Positions 24,805-34,101 of a stretch of DNA of 50,876 nucleotides are shown one piece after another (the stretch's first letter is position 1; each line of letters opens with the position of its first letter). Under the pieces are notes generated by a model. That model was not told where the DNA came from. It was given only the letters and a program-made list of their open reading frames with translations, and searched no databases. A program made the translations under genes and the position numbers. Source of the stretch: Phascolarctobacterium succinatutens CAG:287 (lineage in GTDB: Bacteria > Bacillota > Negativicutes > Acidaminococcales > Acidaminococcaceae); NCBI RefSeq assembly GCF_000434895.1, contig NZ_FR892806.1:1-50876 (forward strand). Direction: 5' to 3'.

Positions 24805-24847
24805 AACAGCCCAATTCTCAAAGCATGAGTTTTGGGCTGTTTTCTTA
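24805..24847. terminator. Bidirectional terminator between the HExxH gene and feoB
   Basis: A 9-bp stem (AACAGCCCA at 24805-24813, TGGGCTGTT at 24833-24841) is followed on the plus strand by TTTCTT and on the minus strand by ATTTTTT. It can therefore end both converging transcripts. Confidence 0.85.
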
Positions 24848-24856
24848 TGCAATTTT

Positions 24857-26863
24857 TTAGGCGAAGCCAAGCATTAAGCCGATTTGTCTTACGATAAACG
24901 CCACGCACCAGGCCACAACAAGCTCATAGCCCATAAGGCAGAGCGTGCTGGTATCGGAGTTCAGCTCGCGGCGGATGGTAGCCAGCGCTGCGACGCAGGG
25001 CGGATAGAGCAGGCAGAACACCAGGAAGGTGTAGGCTGTGAGCGGCGAGAAGAGGCTTGCCAGATCAGGCGCACCGCCGCTGCCGACTGCGAGCACAGAA
25101 AGCGTACTGATGACAACCTCCTTGGCGGTAATGCCGCAGATGAGCGAGGTTGTTGCCTGCCAGCTGCCGAAGCCGAGCGGTGCGAAAATAGGCGCCGCCA
25201 GCTTGCCGATGGAGGCAATAATGCTGTCGGAGGCATCTACCATGTAAAAGCGTACATCAAAGTTTTGCAGGAACCAGACGATGATGCTGACGAGGAAAAT
25301 AACCGTAAAGGCCTTATGCAGAAAATCCTTGGCCTTTTCCCACATATGCATGATGATGTTGCGCGCCGTCGGCAGACGGTAGGCAGGCAGCTCCATGACA
25401 AAGGGGACCGGCTTGCCGCGGAACACCAGGCTGTTGAGCAAAAAGCCGGAGAGAATAGCTACGCAGATACCGGTGAGGTAGAGCGAAAGCATGACCAGAC
25501 CGCCGTTATGCGGGAAGAAGGCAGCGATGAACATACCGTAGATGGGGAGCTTGGCGCTGCAGCTCATGAACGGGGTGAGCATGATGGTCATTTTGCGGTC
25601 GCGCTCACTGGCGAGGGTGCGCGAGGCCATGATGGCCGGCACGCTGCAGCCGAAGCCGATGATCATCGGCACAAAGGACGAACCGGAGAGGCCGATTTTG
25701 CGCAGCATCTTATCCATAACGAAGGCAACACGCGCCATGTAACCGCTGTCCTCCAGCATCGAAAGGAAGAAGAATAGCGTAACGATGGTCGGCAGGAAGG
25801 AAAGTACGGCACCGACACCGGAGAAGATGCCGTCGATAATCAGCGAATGCATCGGCGGTGCAATATCCAGCACGGTGAGCGTATTATCAACTGAAGCTGT
25901 TATAGCATCGATAACATTGCTGAGGATGTCGCTGAGAAAAGCTCCGATAACGTCAAACGTGAGCCAGAATACAATGCCCATGATAAGCACGAAAATAGGG
26001 ATAGCATAGAATTTATGCGTCAGATAATGGTCGATTTTGACGGAGCGCAGCTGTGCTTCCGTATGCTTGGGCTTCTGCACGGTCTGCGCGCAGAGGTCCT
26101 CGATATAGGCATAGCGCATATCTGCCAGCGCTGCTTCCTTATCCGTTTTTAGGTTTTGCTCCATTTCGGTAACGAAGTGGCCGATGATATCGCATTCGTT
26201 TTCCGAAAGCTGCAGTGCCTTGGCGAAATCGCTGTCACCTTCGATAAGCTTGGTGGCGGTAAAGCGCAGCGGCAGGTTTTGGCGGCGTGCTTTAGTTTCG
26301 ATTAAGTGGGCGATACTGTGAATAGCGGTATGCACAGGACCGCTGCAGAAGTCCAGACGCTGTGGCAGCTGCTGGTTTTGCGCTACCTCTACGGCGCGAC
26401 GCAAAAGCTCGCCTACGCCTTCGCCGGAGTTGGCGGTGATGGGGACAACAGGCACGGTCAGCGAATCCTCCATTGCTTTAATGTCGATGCTGCCGCCGCT
26501 GCCGGTGAGCTCGTCCATCATGTTGAGGGCGATGACCATCGGGATATTCAGCTCAATGAGCTGCAGCGAAAGATAGAGGCTGCGTTCGATATTAGTTGCG
26601 TCGATGACGTTGATAATAGCGTCCGGCTTATTGTATAACAGCAGGTCACGCGTAACAATTTCCTCCGAGGTGTAGGGAGAAAGCGAGTAGATGCCGGGCA
26701 GGTCGATAACGCCTGCGTCGGGCACGGCGAGAATCGTACCTTCCTTTTTCTGGACGGTTACGCCGGGAAAGTTGCCGACGTGCTGGTTACTGCCGGTGAG
26801 ATAGTTGAACAGCGTGCTTTTGCCACAGTTCTGGTTGCCGACGAGGGCGAAATGCAGCTTCAT
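24857..26863 (-). CDS. feoB: Ferrous iron transporter FeoB
   Basis: This 668-residue inner-membrane protein imports Fe(II). An N-terminal small-GTPase domain has G1 GNQNCGKST at residues 8-16, G3 DLPG and G4 NMMD. It is followed by a helical GDI-like segment and a membrane domain with two Gate motifs (FVMDKMLRKIGLSGSSFVPMIIGFGCSVP and the later GITAKEVVISTLSVLA). The length fits Firmicute FeoB without a fused FeoC. It overlaps feoA by 4 bases on the same strand. For an anaerobe, Feo is the main iron entry route and complements the heme-iron locus at the left of the window. Confidence 0.97.
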   Translation of the reverse strand: MKLHFALVGNQNCGKSTLFNYLTGSNQHVGNFPGVTVQKKEGTILAVPDAGVIDLPGIYSLSPYTSEEIVTRDLLLYNKPDAIINVIDATNIERSLYLSLQLIELNIPMVIALNMMDELTGSGGSIDIKAMEDSLTVPVVPITANSGEGVGELLRRAVEVAQNQQLPQRLDFCSGPVHTAIHSIAHLIETKARRQNLPLRFTATKLIEGDSDFAKALQLSENECDIIGHFVTEMEQNLKTDKEAALADMRYAYIEDLCAQTVQKPKHTEAQLRSVKIDHYLTHKFYAIPIFVLIMGIVFWLTFDVIGAFLSDILSNVIDAITASVDNTLTVLDIAPPMHSLIIDGIFSGVGAVLSFLPTIVTLFFFLSMLEDSGYMARVAFVMDKMLRKIGLSGSSFVPMIIGFGCSVPAIMASRTLASERDRKMTIMLTPFMSCSAKLPIYGMFIAAFFPHNGGLVMLSLYLTGICVAILSGFLLNSLVFRGKPVPFVMELPAYRLPTARNIIMHMWEKAKDFLHKAFTVIFLVSIIVWFLQNFDVRFYMVDASDSIIASIGKLAAPIFAPLGFGSWQATTSLICGITAKEVVISTLSVLAVGSGGAPDLASLFSPLTAYTFLVFCLLYPPCVAALATIRRELNSDTSTLCLMGYELVVAWCVAFIVRQIGLMLGFA

Positions 26864-27108
26864 GCTTCGCTCACCTCCGGCGTTACAGTGATTTTTGCGG
26901 CCTCCTCCGCACGCAGCGTCAGCTCGTAGCCGCGCAGAGAGATTTCCAGCGGGTCGCCGAGCGGTGCGCGCTTGCGTACCATAACGCGGGTGCGGGGCGT
27001 GAGCCCCATATCAAGCAGACGGCGACGCAGAATGCTGCCTTCGCCGCCGACCTTAGCGATGATAGCCTCCTGACCTAAGGGAAGCTTATCTAATGTTGTA
27101 GTTTCCAT
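26860..27108 (-). CDS. feoA: FeoA family protein
   Basis: This 82-residue SH3-like cytoplasmic protein assists FeoB. The pattern LDKLPLGQEAIIAKVGGEGSILRRRLLDMGLTPRT is the FeoA/DtxR C-terminal-domain signature, followed by VRKRAPLGDPLEISLRGYELTLR. It is the first gene of the feoAB unit, with a good promoter upstream and an ATGA overlap into feoB, so the two are translationally coupled. Confidence 0.95.
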   Translation of the reverse strand: METTTLDKLPLGQEAIIAKVGGEGSILRRRLLDMGLTPRTRVMVRKRAPLGDPLEISLRGYELTLRAEEAAKITVTPEVSEA

Positions 27109-27146
27109 GATTTTGACCTTCTTTGAGTGATTTTGCTTAAGCTTTA

Positions 27147-27175
27147 ATTATATATATGAAGCATGAAGCGGTCAA
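27147..27175 (-). promoter_or_regulatory. Promoter of feoAB
   Basis: On the minus strand, TTGACC (27175-27170) and TATAAT (27152-27147) are separated by 17 bp, about 40 bp upstream of feoA. Fur or DtxR-type control is likely for this operon, but I did not identify a clear operator. Confidence 0.78.
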
Positions 27176-27240
27176 GTAAAACAGGGTTTTTACCGATAAA
27201 CTTTAATTAAAAAATATACAATGTAGATTTTGTTACAGCT

Positions 27241-28065
27241 TTACATGACGGTGCCGTTGGTGAGGCGGATTTTTTCGGCCTTGGCTTCTGCCAGCTGTCC
27301 CTGATTAATCATACCATATTTATGCATAGCGGCCAGCACCAGCAGCTGACGTTTTTTGCAGCCCTCGGGGTTTTCCAGCGGATTGAGGCTGGTGGGCGCG
27401 TAGGGAAGCGAAGCAATTACGGCGGCCTCGGCCAGAGTCAGTGCCGAAGGTGCCTTGCCGAAGTAGGTTCTGCTGGCCTGCCTGATGCCGGTGCTGCCTG
27501 CGCCGAAGTAGGTGGTGTTCAGATAAAGCTCCAGAATTTCGTCCTTGCTGTAATTATCCTCCAGCATGAGCGAGAGCACAGCCTCTTCAATTTTACGCTC
27601 CATGCTTTGCTCGTGCGACAGAAAAACATTTTTGACAAACTGCTGTGTCAGCGTGCTGCCGCCCTGCACTACTTCGCCGGCGTTGATGTTGGCCAGTGCG
27701 GCGCGCAGAATGCCTTCTACGGCAATAGCACCGTGATTATAAAAAGCGTGGTCCTCAATAGCAATCAGGGCCTGCGGTATATCGCGCGACATGGCATCAA
27801 GACTTGTCCAGTTCGGGTTTTGACGGATAGGATCGATAACCTCATCCATATTAAAGGCCAGATAGAATTTATGTACGGGCGAGGGCCATTCCTCCTTGGG
27901 AGGCAGCAGGCTGGTGAAAAGCGCCATAGCTGCGGATTTTTCGTGCTTGCTGACCTTCTGCTGTTCCTGCTGTACGGGGGTGGTAGGCTGAGCCTTATCC
28001 GTAATGCTGTCATAACCCACCATGCCTATAAAAATAAGCAAAGCCATGATAATAATTTTAAACAT
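27241..28065 (-). CDS. Monofunctional peptidoglycan glycosyltransferase (family GT51)
   Basis: This 274-residue protein polymerises lipid II into glycan strands outside the inner membrane. It has an N-terminal membrane anchor (FKIIIMALLIFIGMVGYDS) and the GT51 motifs IEDHAFYNHGAI with catalytic Glu, QGGSTLTQQFVKN, ERKIEEAVLSLMLE and KDEILELYLNTTYFG. No transpeptidase domain follows, so it is an MtgA-like enzyme rather than a bifunctional penicillin-binding protein. ATG 28065 is chosen because CGAGG lies 8 bases upstream; a GTG at 28074 would overlap that site. It diverges from argC. Confidence 0.92.
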   Translation of the reverse strand: MFKIIIMALLIFIGMVGYDSITDKAQPTTPVQQEQQKVSKHEKSAAMALFTSLLPPKEEWPSPVHKFYLAFNMDEVIDPIRQNPNWTSLDAMSRDIPQALIAIEDHAFYNHGAIAVEGILRAALANINAGEVVQGGSTLTQQFVKNVFLSHEQSMERKIEEAVLSLMLEDNYSKDEILELYLNTTYFGAGSTGIRQASRTYFGKAPSALTLAEAAVIASLPYAPTSLNPLENPEGCKKRQLLVLAAMHKYGMINQGQLAEAKAEKIRLTNGTVM

Positions 28066-28128
28066 AAGATACACCTCGTTAGTAATTTTGATATATTTTA
28101 AACAGTGACGTGTATAGCTTTCACGTCT

Positions 28129-28157
28129 ATTGTAACAATAAAGTGTGAATTTGGCAA
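28129..28157 (-). promoter_or_regulatory. Promoter of the glycosyltransferase gene
   Basis: On the minus strand, TTGCCA (28157-28152) and TACAAT (28134-28129) are separated by 17 bp, about 65 bp upstream of the ATG. Confidence 0.65.
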
Positions 28158-28249
28158 AAAATACTGGTGTATTTACCTTTTAGGTAGTAAAATAAGATTG
28201 TAAAATGGATTATTGTCCCTTAATTTTTACAAAAAAATTCACAAAGTGC

Positions 28250-28280
28250 TTGCAAAATTATACAATTTAGTTGTATAATT
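28250..28280 (+). promoter_or_regulatory. argC promoter overlapped by a palindromic operator (candidate ArgR site)
   Basis: TTGCAA (28250-28255) and TATAAT (28274-28279) have an 18-bp spacer. A perfect 10-bp inverted repeat, AATTATACAA (28256-28265) and TTGTATAATT (28271-28280) with 5 bases between, fills the spacer and covers the -10 box. A repressor bound here would block polymerase. ArgR is the expected regulator of an arg operon, but the sequence is only loosely like known ARG boxes. Confidence 0.65.
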
Positions 28281-28303
28281 ATCGAGTACAAAGGAGGATG
28301 GAT

Positions 28304-29338
28304 ATGAAAGCAAGTGTTATCGGTGCAACAGGCTACGCAGGAGTTGAGCTTCTTCGACTTTTGGACGGACATCCGGAATCGGAGATTGCCGTAATTACTT
28401 CTGAAAGCAGTACGGGAGAGGCGATTGCTTCTATGTATCCGCATTTGTCGGGACGTATTGAAAAGAATCTGCAGTCTATGCAGGAGCTGGATGCTATTGC
28501 AGCAGCAAGTGATGTGATTTTTATTGCCTTGCCTCATGGCCATGCTATGAAGATAGGCAAGCAGCTGCGAGGCAGCAAGACCAAGATTATTGACCTCGGC
28601 GGCGATTATAGATTTAAGGATTACCATGTGTTTGAACAGTGGTACAAGGTGAAGCATGAGGACCCGGAGGCACAGGCTGTCTACGGTCTGACCGAGCTTT
28701 TCCGTGATAAGGTGCGCGGGGCGCAGCTGGTGGCAAATCCCGGCTGTTACACAACCTGCAGCATTCTGGCGCTGGTGCCGCTTTTAAAATATAAGCTGAT
28801 TGAAACTAAGGGCATTGTGATTGATGCCAAAAGCGGTACGACTGGTGCGGGCCGCAGCCTGAAGGCAGGCAGTCTTTACTGCAGCGTCAACGAAAGCTTT
28901 AAGGCCTACGGCGTTGCTTCGCACCGCCATACGCCGGAAATCGAGCAGATTTACAGTGAGTTTGCCGGTGAGGATGTAGTGATTCAGTTCACACCGCATC
29001 TGTTGCCTGTGGACCGCGGTATTTATGCAACCTGCTACGCACAGCTGAAGCAGGGGGTAACGGATGCACAGATAGAAGAGGCCTATCAGGCAATGTACGG
29101 CGATGAATTTTTCATCCGCCTGCGTGGTAAGGGAGTTTGCCCGGAATTGAAGAATATCCGCGGCTCCAACTATGTGGACCTTGGCTGGCAGACCGATAAG
29201 CGTACAGGCCGCATTATTGTGATGAATTGTATTGATAATCTTGTTAAGGGTGCTGCGGGACAGGCAGTGCAGAACATGAATGTAATGTTTGGCATTGATG
29301 AAGCTGCCGGCCTGCGTCAGCTGCCGCTTGTTCCTTAA
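28304..29338 (+). CDS. argC: N-acetyl-gamma-glutamyl-phosphate reductase
   Basis: This 344-residue enzyme reduces N-acetylglutamyl phosphate to the semialdehyde with NADPH, the third step of arginine synthesis. It shows the nucleotide-binding start VIGATGYAGVELLRLL, the active-site Cys in VANPGCYTTCS, the AKSGTTGAGR loop and the HRHTPEIEQ block typical of ArgC. ATG 28304 is chosen because AAGGAGG ends 6 bases upstream; ATGs at 28271 and 28298 are upstream of or within the ribosome site. First gene of the argCJBDF run. Confidence 0.97.
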   Translation: MKASVIGATGYAGVELLRLLDGHPESEIAVITSESSTGEAIASMYPHLSGRIEKNLQSMQELDAIAAASDVIFIALPHGHAMKIGKQLRGSKTKIIDLGGDYRFKDYHVFEQWYKVKHEDPEAQAVYGLTELFRDKVRGAQLVANPGCYTTCSILALVPLLKYKLIETKGIVIDAKSGTTGAGRSLKAGSLYCSVNESFKAYGVASHRHTPEIEQIYSEFAGEDVVIQFTPHLLPVDRGIYATCYAQLKQGVTDAQIEEAYQAMYGDEFFIRLRGKGVCPELKNIRGSNYVDLGWQTDKRTGRIIVMNCIDNLVKGAAGQAVQNMNVMFGIDEAAGLRQLPLVP

Positions 29339-29430
29339 GCTTGTTATAACTATTATACTATAAAAAGGTGCTTAGCGGTGATGCTGCTGCAGAAGAAAAG
29401 ATGTAAGCACCAAGGAAAGAGGGGAATCTC

Positions 29431-30636
29431 ATGAAGAAATTTGAAGGCTGGGTGACTGCACCGCAGGGCTTTATTGCTGCCGGCGTCAAGGCCGGTATCA
29501 AAGCCAGCGGCAATCATGATGTAGCAGTTATTTTCAGTACCGTGCCTGCTGCCTGCGGTGCGGTATTTACACAAAATAAAATGTGCGCTGCTCCTGTGCT
29601 CGTGAGCCGCGAGGTCAACAAGCACGGCTATGCGCAGGCTATTGCTGTAAACAGCGGCTGTGCCAACGCCTGCACGGGCGAGCAGGGCCTGGCGGATGCC
29701 AAGAAAATGCAGGCGCATACGGCAGAGCTTTTAGGTATTGCGCCGGAAGCAGTCTTTGTCTGCTCCACCGGTGTTATCGGCCAATTCCTGCCGATGGACA
29801 AGCTGCTGACCGGCATTGCCGATGCTGTCGACAGCCTGGACGAATGCGAGGGCGAAAGCTGCGCTATGGCGATTCAGACTACGGATACCTTTATCAAGCA
29901 TGCTGCCTATGAAACGGAAATCGGCGGCAAGAAGGTAACCTTTGCCGGTATTGCCAAGGGTGCGGGCATGATTCATCCGAACATGGCAACTATGCTGACC
30001 TTTATCACTACCGATGTTGCCGTTGCTCCCGATGTGCTGAAGCGCGCGGTAAAAAAGGCTGCCGACAAATCCTTCAACATGGTTGTTGTCGACGGCGATA
30101 CCAGTACCAACGACAGCATGATTGTGCTTGCCAACGGTCTTGCCGAAAACGAAATCATTCTTTCGGAGGAGCATCCGGATTATCCGGCCTTTTTTGAAGC
30201 GCTGGTTGCCTGTGCTACCGACCTTGCCAAGATGATTGCGCATGACGGCGAGGGTGCTACCAAATTCCTAGAGGTAAATGTTACCGGTGCCGCAACCTGG
30301 GAGGATGCCAAAACCGCAGCGATGGCGATTGCCAAATCGCCGCTGGTAAAAACAGCCTTCTTCGGTGAGGACCCTAACTGGGGACGCATTGTCTGCGCTG
30401 CAGGCTACAGCGGCGCTGCCATGGAGGCAGATAAGGTAAATCTTTCTATCGGCGGTATCCGTCTGGTAGAAAACGGCATGAACTGCAACGTGCCTGCCGA
30501 AAAGCTGGCGCCGACTATGTCCGAGCATGATATTTCCATGAGCATTGACCTGGGTGCCGGTGAGGAAAGCGCAACTGTGTGGACTTGCGATTTCAGTTAT
30601 GAGTATGTGAAGATTAACGGCGAGTACCATACTTGA
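29431..30636 (+). CDS. argJ: Bifunctional glutamate N-acetyltransferase / amino-acid acetyltransferase
   Basis: This 401-residue enzyme moves the acetyl group from N-acetylornithine to glutamate, and in its bifunctional form also makes N-acetylglutamate from acetyl-CoA. The self-cleavage site is Ala186-Thr187 in IHPNMATMLTF; Thr 187 becomes the nucleophile of the beta chain. The N-terminal PQGFIAAGVKAGIK and C-terminal end with GEYHT are normal. No argA or argE is present in the window, in line with the recycling pathway. The gap of 92 bases after argC contains a GGTGCTTA/TAAGCACC hairpin without a T tract. Confidence 0.97.
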   Translation: MKKFEGWVTAPQGFIAAGVKAGIKASGNHDVAVIFSTVPAACGAVFTQNKMCAAPVLVSREVNKHGYAQAIAVNSGCANACTGEQGLADAKKMQAHTAELLGIAPEAVFVCSTGVIGQFLPMDKLLTGIADAVDSLDECEGESCAMAIQTTDTFIKHAAYETEIGGKKVTFAGIAKGAGMIHPNMATMLTFITTDVAVAPDVLKRAVKKAADKSFNMVVVDGDTSTNDSMIVLANGLAENEIILSEEHPDYPAFFEALVACATDLAKMIAHDGEGATKFLEVNVTGAATWEDAKTAAMAIAKSPLVKTAFFGEDPNWGRIVCAAGYSGAAMEADKVNLSIGGIRLVENGMNCNVPAEKLAPTMSEHDISMSIDLGAGEESATVWTCDFSYEYVKINGEYHT

Positions 30637-30867
30637 TTGGCCGAGTGATAAAGCACCATATACTTTGTCAAGCCTCCTAGACGTACTGTTAGTACGCCTT
30701 CGTCGGCTTTCCTCGTCTCTGGTACTTTCTAGCTCGTCCTTGATAGTGAGAGCATAATATTATTATGATGGTTTACATCTAATACCTTCTCTCGCGTCTT
30801 TGGAGAGAAGCAGAAGTAATAAATATAAACGTAAAACAAATATAAAAAATGAGGGAGGACATCACCT
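30637..30867 (+). other. argJ-argB intergenic region with hairpins and a possible dispersed repeat
   Basis: This 231-bp gap interrupts an otherwise compact operon. It holds CGTACT-GTT-AGTACG (about 30679-30693) inside a C/T-rich stretch (30665-30740) and a second stem CTTCTCTC (30786-30793) with GAGAGAAG (30803-30810). Neither stem has a following T tract. No small gene with a ribosome site was found. The first part looks like an intergenic repeat unit; the second lies in the leader of argB. Confidence 0.4.
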
Positions 30868-31758
30868 ATGTTAATGAACGAACAACAAGTACATACCTTA
30901 ATGGAAGCATTGCCGTATCTGAGCAATTTTAAAGATAAAACCATTGTTGTAAAATATGGCGGCAACGCTATGCTTAACGATGATTTGAAAAACAAGGTAC
31001 TGCAGGATATCCTGTTCCTGCAATACGCCGGCATGCGTCCGGTAGTTGTTCACGGCGGCGGTCCGGAAATCAGCCGTCAGCTGGAGCAGGCCGGTAAAAA
31101 GAGCGAATTTGTCGGCGGTTTGCGTGTAACCGACGCAGAATCTGCAGCTATTGCCGAAATGGCGCTTGTAGGCAAACTGAACACTGACCTTGTCGGCCGT
31201 CTGAACGCTTTGGGTGGCAAGGCTGTCGGCCTCAACGGTAAGGATGCTAATCTGCTGAAGGCTAAAAAATATCTGGCTGATGTTTATGAAAACGGTGAGG
31301 TTAACCTGGTAGATATCGGCTTTGTAGGCAGCGTTAAGGAGGTCAACACTGATTTGATCAACTGCCTGCTGGACGGCGGTTATATTCCTGTAATCGCTCC
31401 GACCGGCGTTGGTGACGAGGGTGAAACCTATAACATTAATGCAGATGTTGCTGCCGGTGAAATTGCCGGTGCGCTGAAGGCAGAAAAGTTGCTGGTGCTG
31501 ACCGATGTACGCGGTATTTATTCTGCATATCCGGATGAAAGCAGCTTCATTTCCACTCTGAGCTTTGAAAAGGCTCATGAGCTTATTCTTAAGGGCAGTA
31601 TTGACGGCGGTATGATTCCTAAGGTTCGCTCCTGCATTAAGGCTCTTAGCGGCGGTGCCAAGAAAACACATATCATTGACGGGCGTGCCGAGCATTCTAT
31701 TCTGATGGAGCTTTTCAGCGACAAGGGCGTTGGTACCGAGGTAGTTAAAGAAATCTGA
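30868..31758 (+). CDS. argB: Acetylglutamate kinase
   Basis: This 296-residue amino-acid kinase phosphorylates N-acetylglutamate, the second step and usual feedback point of the pathway. Motifs include VVKYGGNAM, VVVHGGGPEIS and the C-terminal LKGSIDGGMIPKVRSC. The N-terminal helix of about 20 residues before the kinase core (LMNEQQVHTLMEALPYL) resembles that of arginine-sensitive hexameric ArgB enzymes, so feedback inhibition is plausible. GGGAGG precedes the ATG. Confidence 0.97.
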   Translation: MLMNEQQVHTLMEALPYLSNFKDKTIVVKYGGNAMLNDDLKNKVLQDILFLQYAGMRPVVVHGGGPEISRQLEQAGKKSEFVGGLRVTDAESAAIAEMALVGKLNTDLVGRLNALGGKAVGLNGKDANLLKAKKYLADVYENGEVNLVDIGFVGSVKEVNTDLINCLLDGGYIPVIAPTGVGDEGETYNINADVAAGEIAGALKAEKLLVLTDVRGIYSAYPDESSFISTLSFEKAHELILKGSIDGGMIPKVRSCIKALSGGAKKTHIIDGRAEHSILMELFSDKGVGTEVVKEI

Positions 31759-31788
31759 TAGCAGGGGTTACATGAGGGGGAGATATTC

Positions 31789-32985
31789 TTGGCAATGGAT
31801 AAAAAAATAATTATAGAAGAAACAGAAAAATATTATCTGCCTGTATTCGGCAGATATCCGATGGTTATGGAGCTTGGCCAGGGCTGCCGTGTGTGGGACA
31901 ACGAGGGCAATGAGTATGTAGATGCCTTTGCCGGTATTGCTGTCAACAGCCTTGGTTATAATCATCCGGTGCTGGTGAAGGCTATCAGCGAGCAGGCAGG
32001 CAAGCTGATGCATTGCTCCAATCTGTATTATACCGAGATTCAGGCTAAGGCGTTGCGTATGGTGGCCGAGGCTACCGGTATGGACCGCATTTTCTTTGCC
32101 AACTGCGGTGCAGAGGGCAATGAGGGCGCTATGAAGCTGGCGCGTAAGTATGGCGTGAGCAAAGCACCTACGAAATATAAAATTATTTCTGCGGACGAAT
32201 CCTTCCACGGACGTACCTTTGATACGCTGGCGGCTACGGGTCATGATTATTATCATGTCGGCTACGGCCCGCTGAGCCCCGGACATGTGCTTGTGCCCTA
32301 CGGTGATATTAAGGCGCTGGAGGCTCAGATGGATGATGATGTCTGCGCTGTACTGCTGGAGCCTATCCAGGGTGAGGGCGGCGTGCATGTACCGCCTGAC
32401 GAATATCTGCAGCAGGTGCGTGCGCTGTGCGACAAGCATGATGCACTGCTGATTTTTGATGAGGTGCAGACCGGTGTTGCGCGTACCGGCAAATGGTTTG
32501 CTTATATGCACAGTGGCGTGAAGCCTGATATTCTGACCTTCGCCAAGGGCATCGGCGGCGGTTTCCCGGTTGCAGGCTTTGCTGTGCCGGAGCGCCTGGC
32601 GCATGTGTTTAAGCCTGGTGACCATGGCGGCACCTTCGGCGGTAACCCGCTGGCCTGTGCCGCTGTGTACGCAACGCTGACGACTATCAAGTCCGAAGGT
32701 CTGGTAGACAAGGTTGCGGAGAAGGGTGAATACTTTAAGAATGAGCTGCGTAAGCTGCAGGAAAAATATCCTGACAAGGTTACCGATGTCCGCGGCTGCG
32801 GCCTGATGCTGGGCATGGAGGTTGCTGGTGAGGGCAAGCCGATTGTGGAAAGCTGTTTGTCGAACAATGTTATTGTGAACTGCACTGCAGGCAATGTTAT
32901 CCGCATTGTACCGCCGCTGATTATCAGCAGGGAAGAAATTGATATCGTGGTTGCTGCGTTGGATAAGGCGCTGGCGGCCTGTTAA
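31789..32985 (+). CDS. argD: Acetylornithine aminotransferase
   Basis: This 398-residue PLP enzyme converts N-acetylglutamate semialdehyde to N-acetylornithine using glutamate. It has the GAEGNEGAMKLAR cofactor-phosphate region, FDEVQTGVARTG, and the PLP lysine in LTFAKGIGGGFPVAG. I keep the TTG start at 31789, because GAGGGGGA ends about 8 bases before it; the next in-frame ATG at 31795 is 13 bases away. Fourth gene of the arg run. ArgD enzymes may also serve lysine synthesis. Confidence 0.95.
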   Translation: MAMDKKIIIEETEKYYLPVFGRYPMVMELGQGCRVWDNEGNEYVDAFAGIAVNSLGYNHPVLVKAISEQAGKLMHCSNLYYTEIQAKALRMVAEATGMDRIFFANCGAEGNEGAMKLARKYGVSKAPTKYKIISADESFHGRTFDTLAATGHDYYHVGYGPLSPGHVLVPYGDIKALEAQMDDDVCAVLLEPIQGEGGVHVPPDEYLQQVRALCDKHDALLIFDEVQTGVARTGKWFAYMHSGVKPDILTFAKGIGGGFPVAGFAVPERLAHVFKPGDHGGTFGGNPLACAAVYATLTTIKSEGLVDKVAEKGEYFKNELRKLQEKYPDKVTDVRGCGLMLGMEVAGEGKPIVESCLSNNVIVNCTAGNVIRIVPPLIISREEIDIVVAALDKALAAC

Positions 32986-33005
32986 AAAACGAGAGGGGAT
33001 AAAAA

Positions 33006-33947
33006 ATGAGTTTAAAAGACAAAGACCTGATTTCTATTCATGACCTTAGCGTAGGCGAGGTCGCAACAATTCTTGATGTGGCAAAAAAATTGAAACGTAA
33101 GCAAAAGGCCGGTGAGCCTCACCAGTATCTGAAGGGCAAAACTTTGGCTATGCTGTTCTCCAAGGCTTCTACACGTACCAGAACCTCTTTTGAGGTAGGC
33201 TTCTGGCAGCTGGGCGGCCATCCGATTTATCTGAGCGATTCCGCTTCCCAAATCGGCCGCGGTGAGCCTATACGTGATACCGCGCGTGTACTTTCCCGCT
33301 TCGTTGATGGTATTATGATCCGTACCTTTTCCCACGATTCCGTTATTGAGCTGGCTAAATATGCAAGCGTTCCCGTTATCAATGGCCTGACCGATTTGCT
33401 GCATCCCTGTCAGGCTCTGACCGATATCTTCACTATTCAGGAGAAGATGAAGGTTCTGAAAGGCCGTAAGCTGGTTTATGTAGGCGATGGCAACAACATG
33501 GCACATTCTTTGATGTTTGCCTGCGCCAAGGTTGGCATGAACATGATCTGCGCCAGCCCGAAGGGCTATCAGCCTGATCCGGAAATCCTGCGTCTGGCAC
33601 AAGAGGACGCTGCCCAGACCGGCTGTAGCATTACCGTAGAGGAGGATCTCTTCAAGGCTGCTAAGGGCGCCGACGTGCTCTATACCGATGTATGGACCAG
33701 CATGGGCGAGGAAGCAGAGCGTGAGGTTCGTTTCAAAGCACTGCATAATTATCAGATTAACCAGGCGCTGCTGAACGAAGCACGTCCGGAAGCAATCGTT
33801 CTGCACTGCCTGCCCGCACACCGCGGTGAAGAAATTACCGAGGAAGTGCTGGAAGGACCGCAATCTGTTGTATTTGACCAGGCAGAGAACAGACTGCACG
33901 TACAAAAGGCTATTATGGCGCTGCTGATGAGCGACGAAGTACTCTAA
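33006..33947 (+). CDS. argF: Ornithine carbamoyltransferase
   Basis: This 313-residue enzyme joins ornithine and carbamoyl phosphate to citrulline. The carbamoyl-phosphate motif is SKASTRTRTSFE (STRTR), the HPCQALTDIFT and ornithine-binding HCLPAHRGEEITEEVL blocks are intact, and the length is standard. In this biosynthetic context it is anabolic argF rather than catabolic arcB. Last gene of the argCJBDF run, followed by a terminator. Confidence 0.97.
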   Translation: MSLKDKDLISIHDLSVGEVATILDVAKKLKRKQKAGEPHQYLKGKTLAMLFSKASTRTRTSFEVGFWQLGGHPIYLSDSASQIGRGEPIRDTARVLSRFVDGIMIRTFSHDSVIELAKYASVPVINGLTDLLHPCQALTDIFTIQEKMKVLKGRKLVYVGDGNNMAHSLMFACAKVGMNMICASPKGYQPDPEILRLAQEDAAQTGCSITVEEDLFKAAKGADVLYTDVWTSMGEEAEREVRFKALHNYQINQALLNEARPEAIVLHCLPAHRGEEITEEVLEGPQSVVFDQAENRLHVQKAIMALLMSDEVL

Positions 33948-33971
33948 ATCAGGTCTTGAATGTATAAATAT

Positions 33972-34012
33972 AACGGCTGAGCGTATAGTTTATATGCTTA
34001 GCCGTTCTTGTA
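33972..34012 (+). terminator. Terminator after argF
   Basis: A 14-bp stem with two G-T wobbles (33972-33985 with 33993-34006, starting AACGGCTGAGC) is followed by a weak CTTGTAT tail. Confidence 0.7.
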
Positions 34013-34101
34013 TACAGACAAAATTTTCTGAAACAAGCTATATTTTAGGTTTTTTGTTACATCTAGTACACAAAAAGTATTGTATACATGCGCTTAAATA
34101 C

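Noticed and set aside
24884..25777. 297-codon open frame on the plus strand opposite feoB
   Set aside because: Low-complexity charged translation (runs of Glu, His, Arg) typical of an antisense shadow; feoB is certain.
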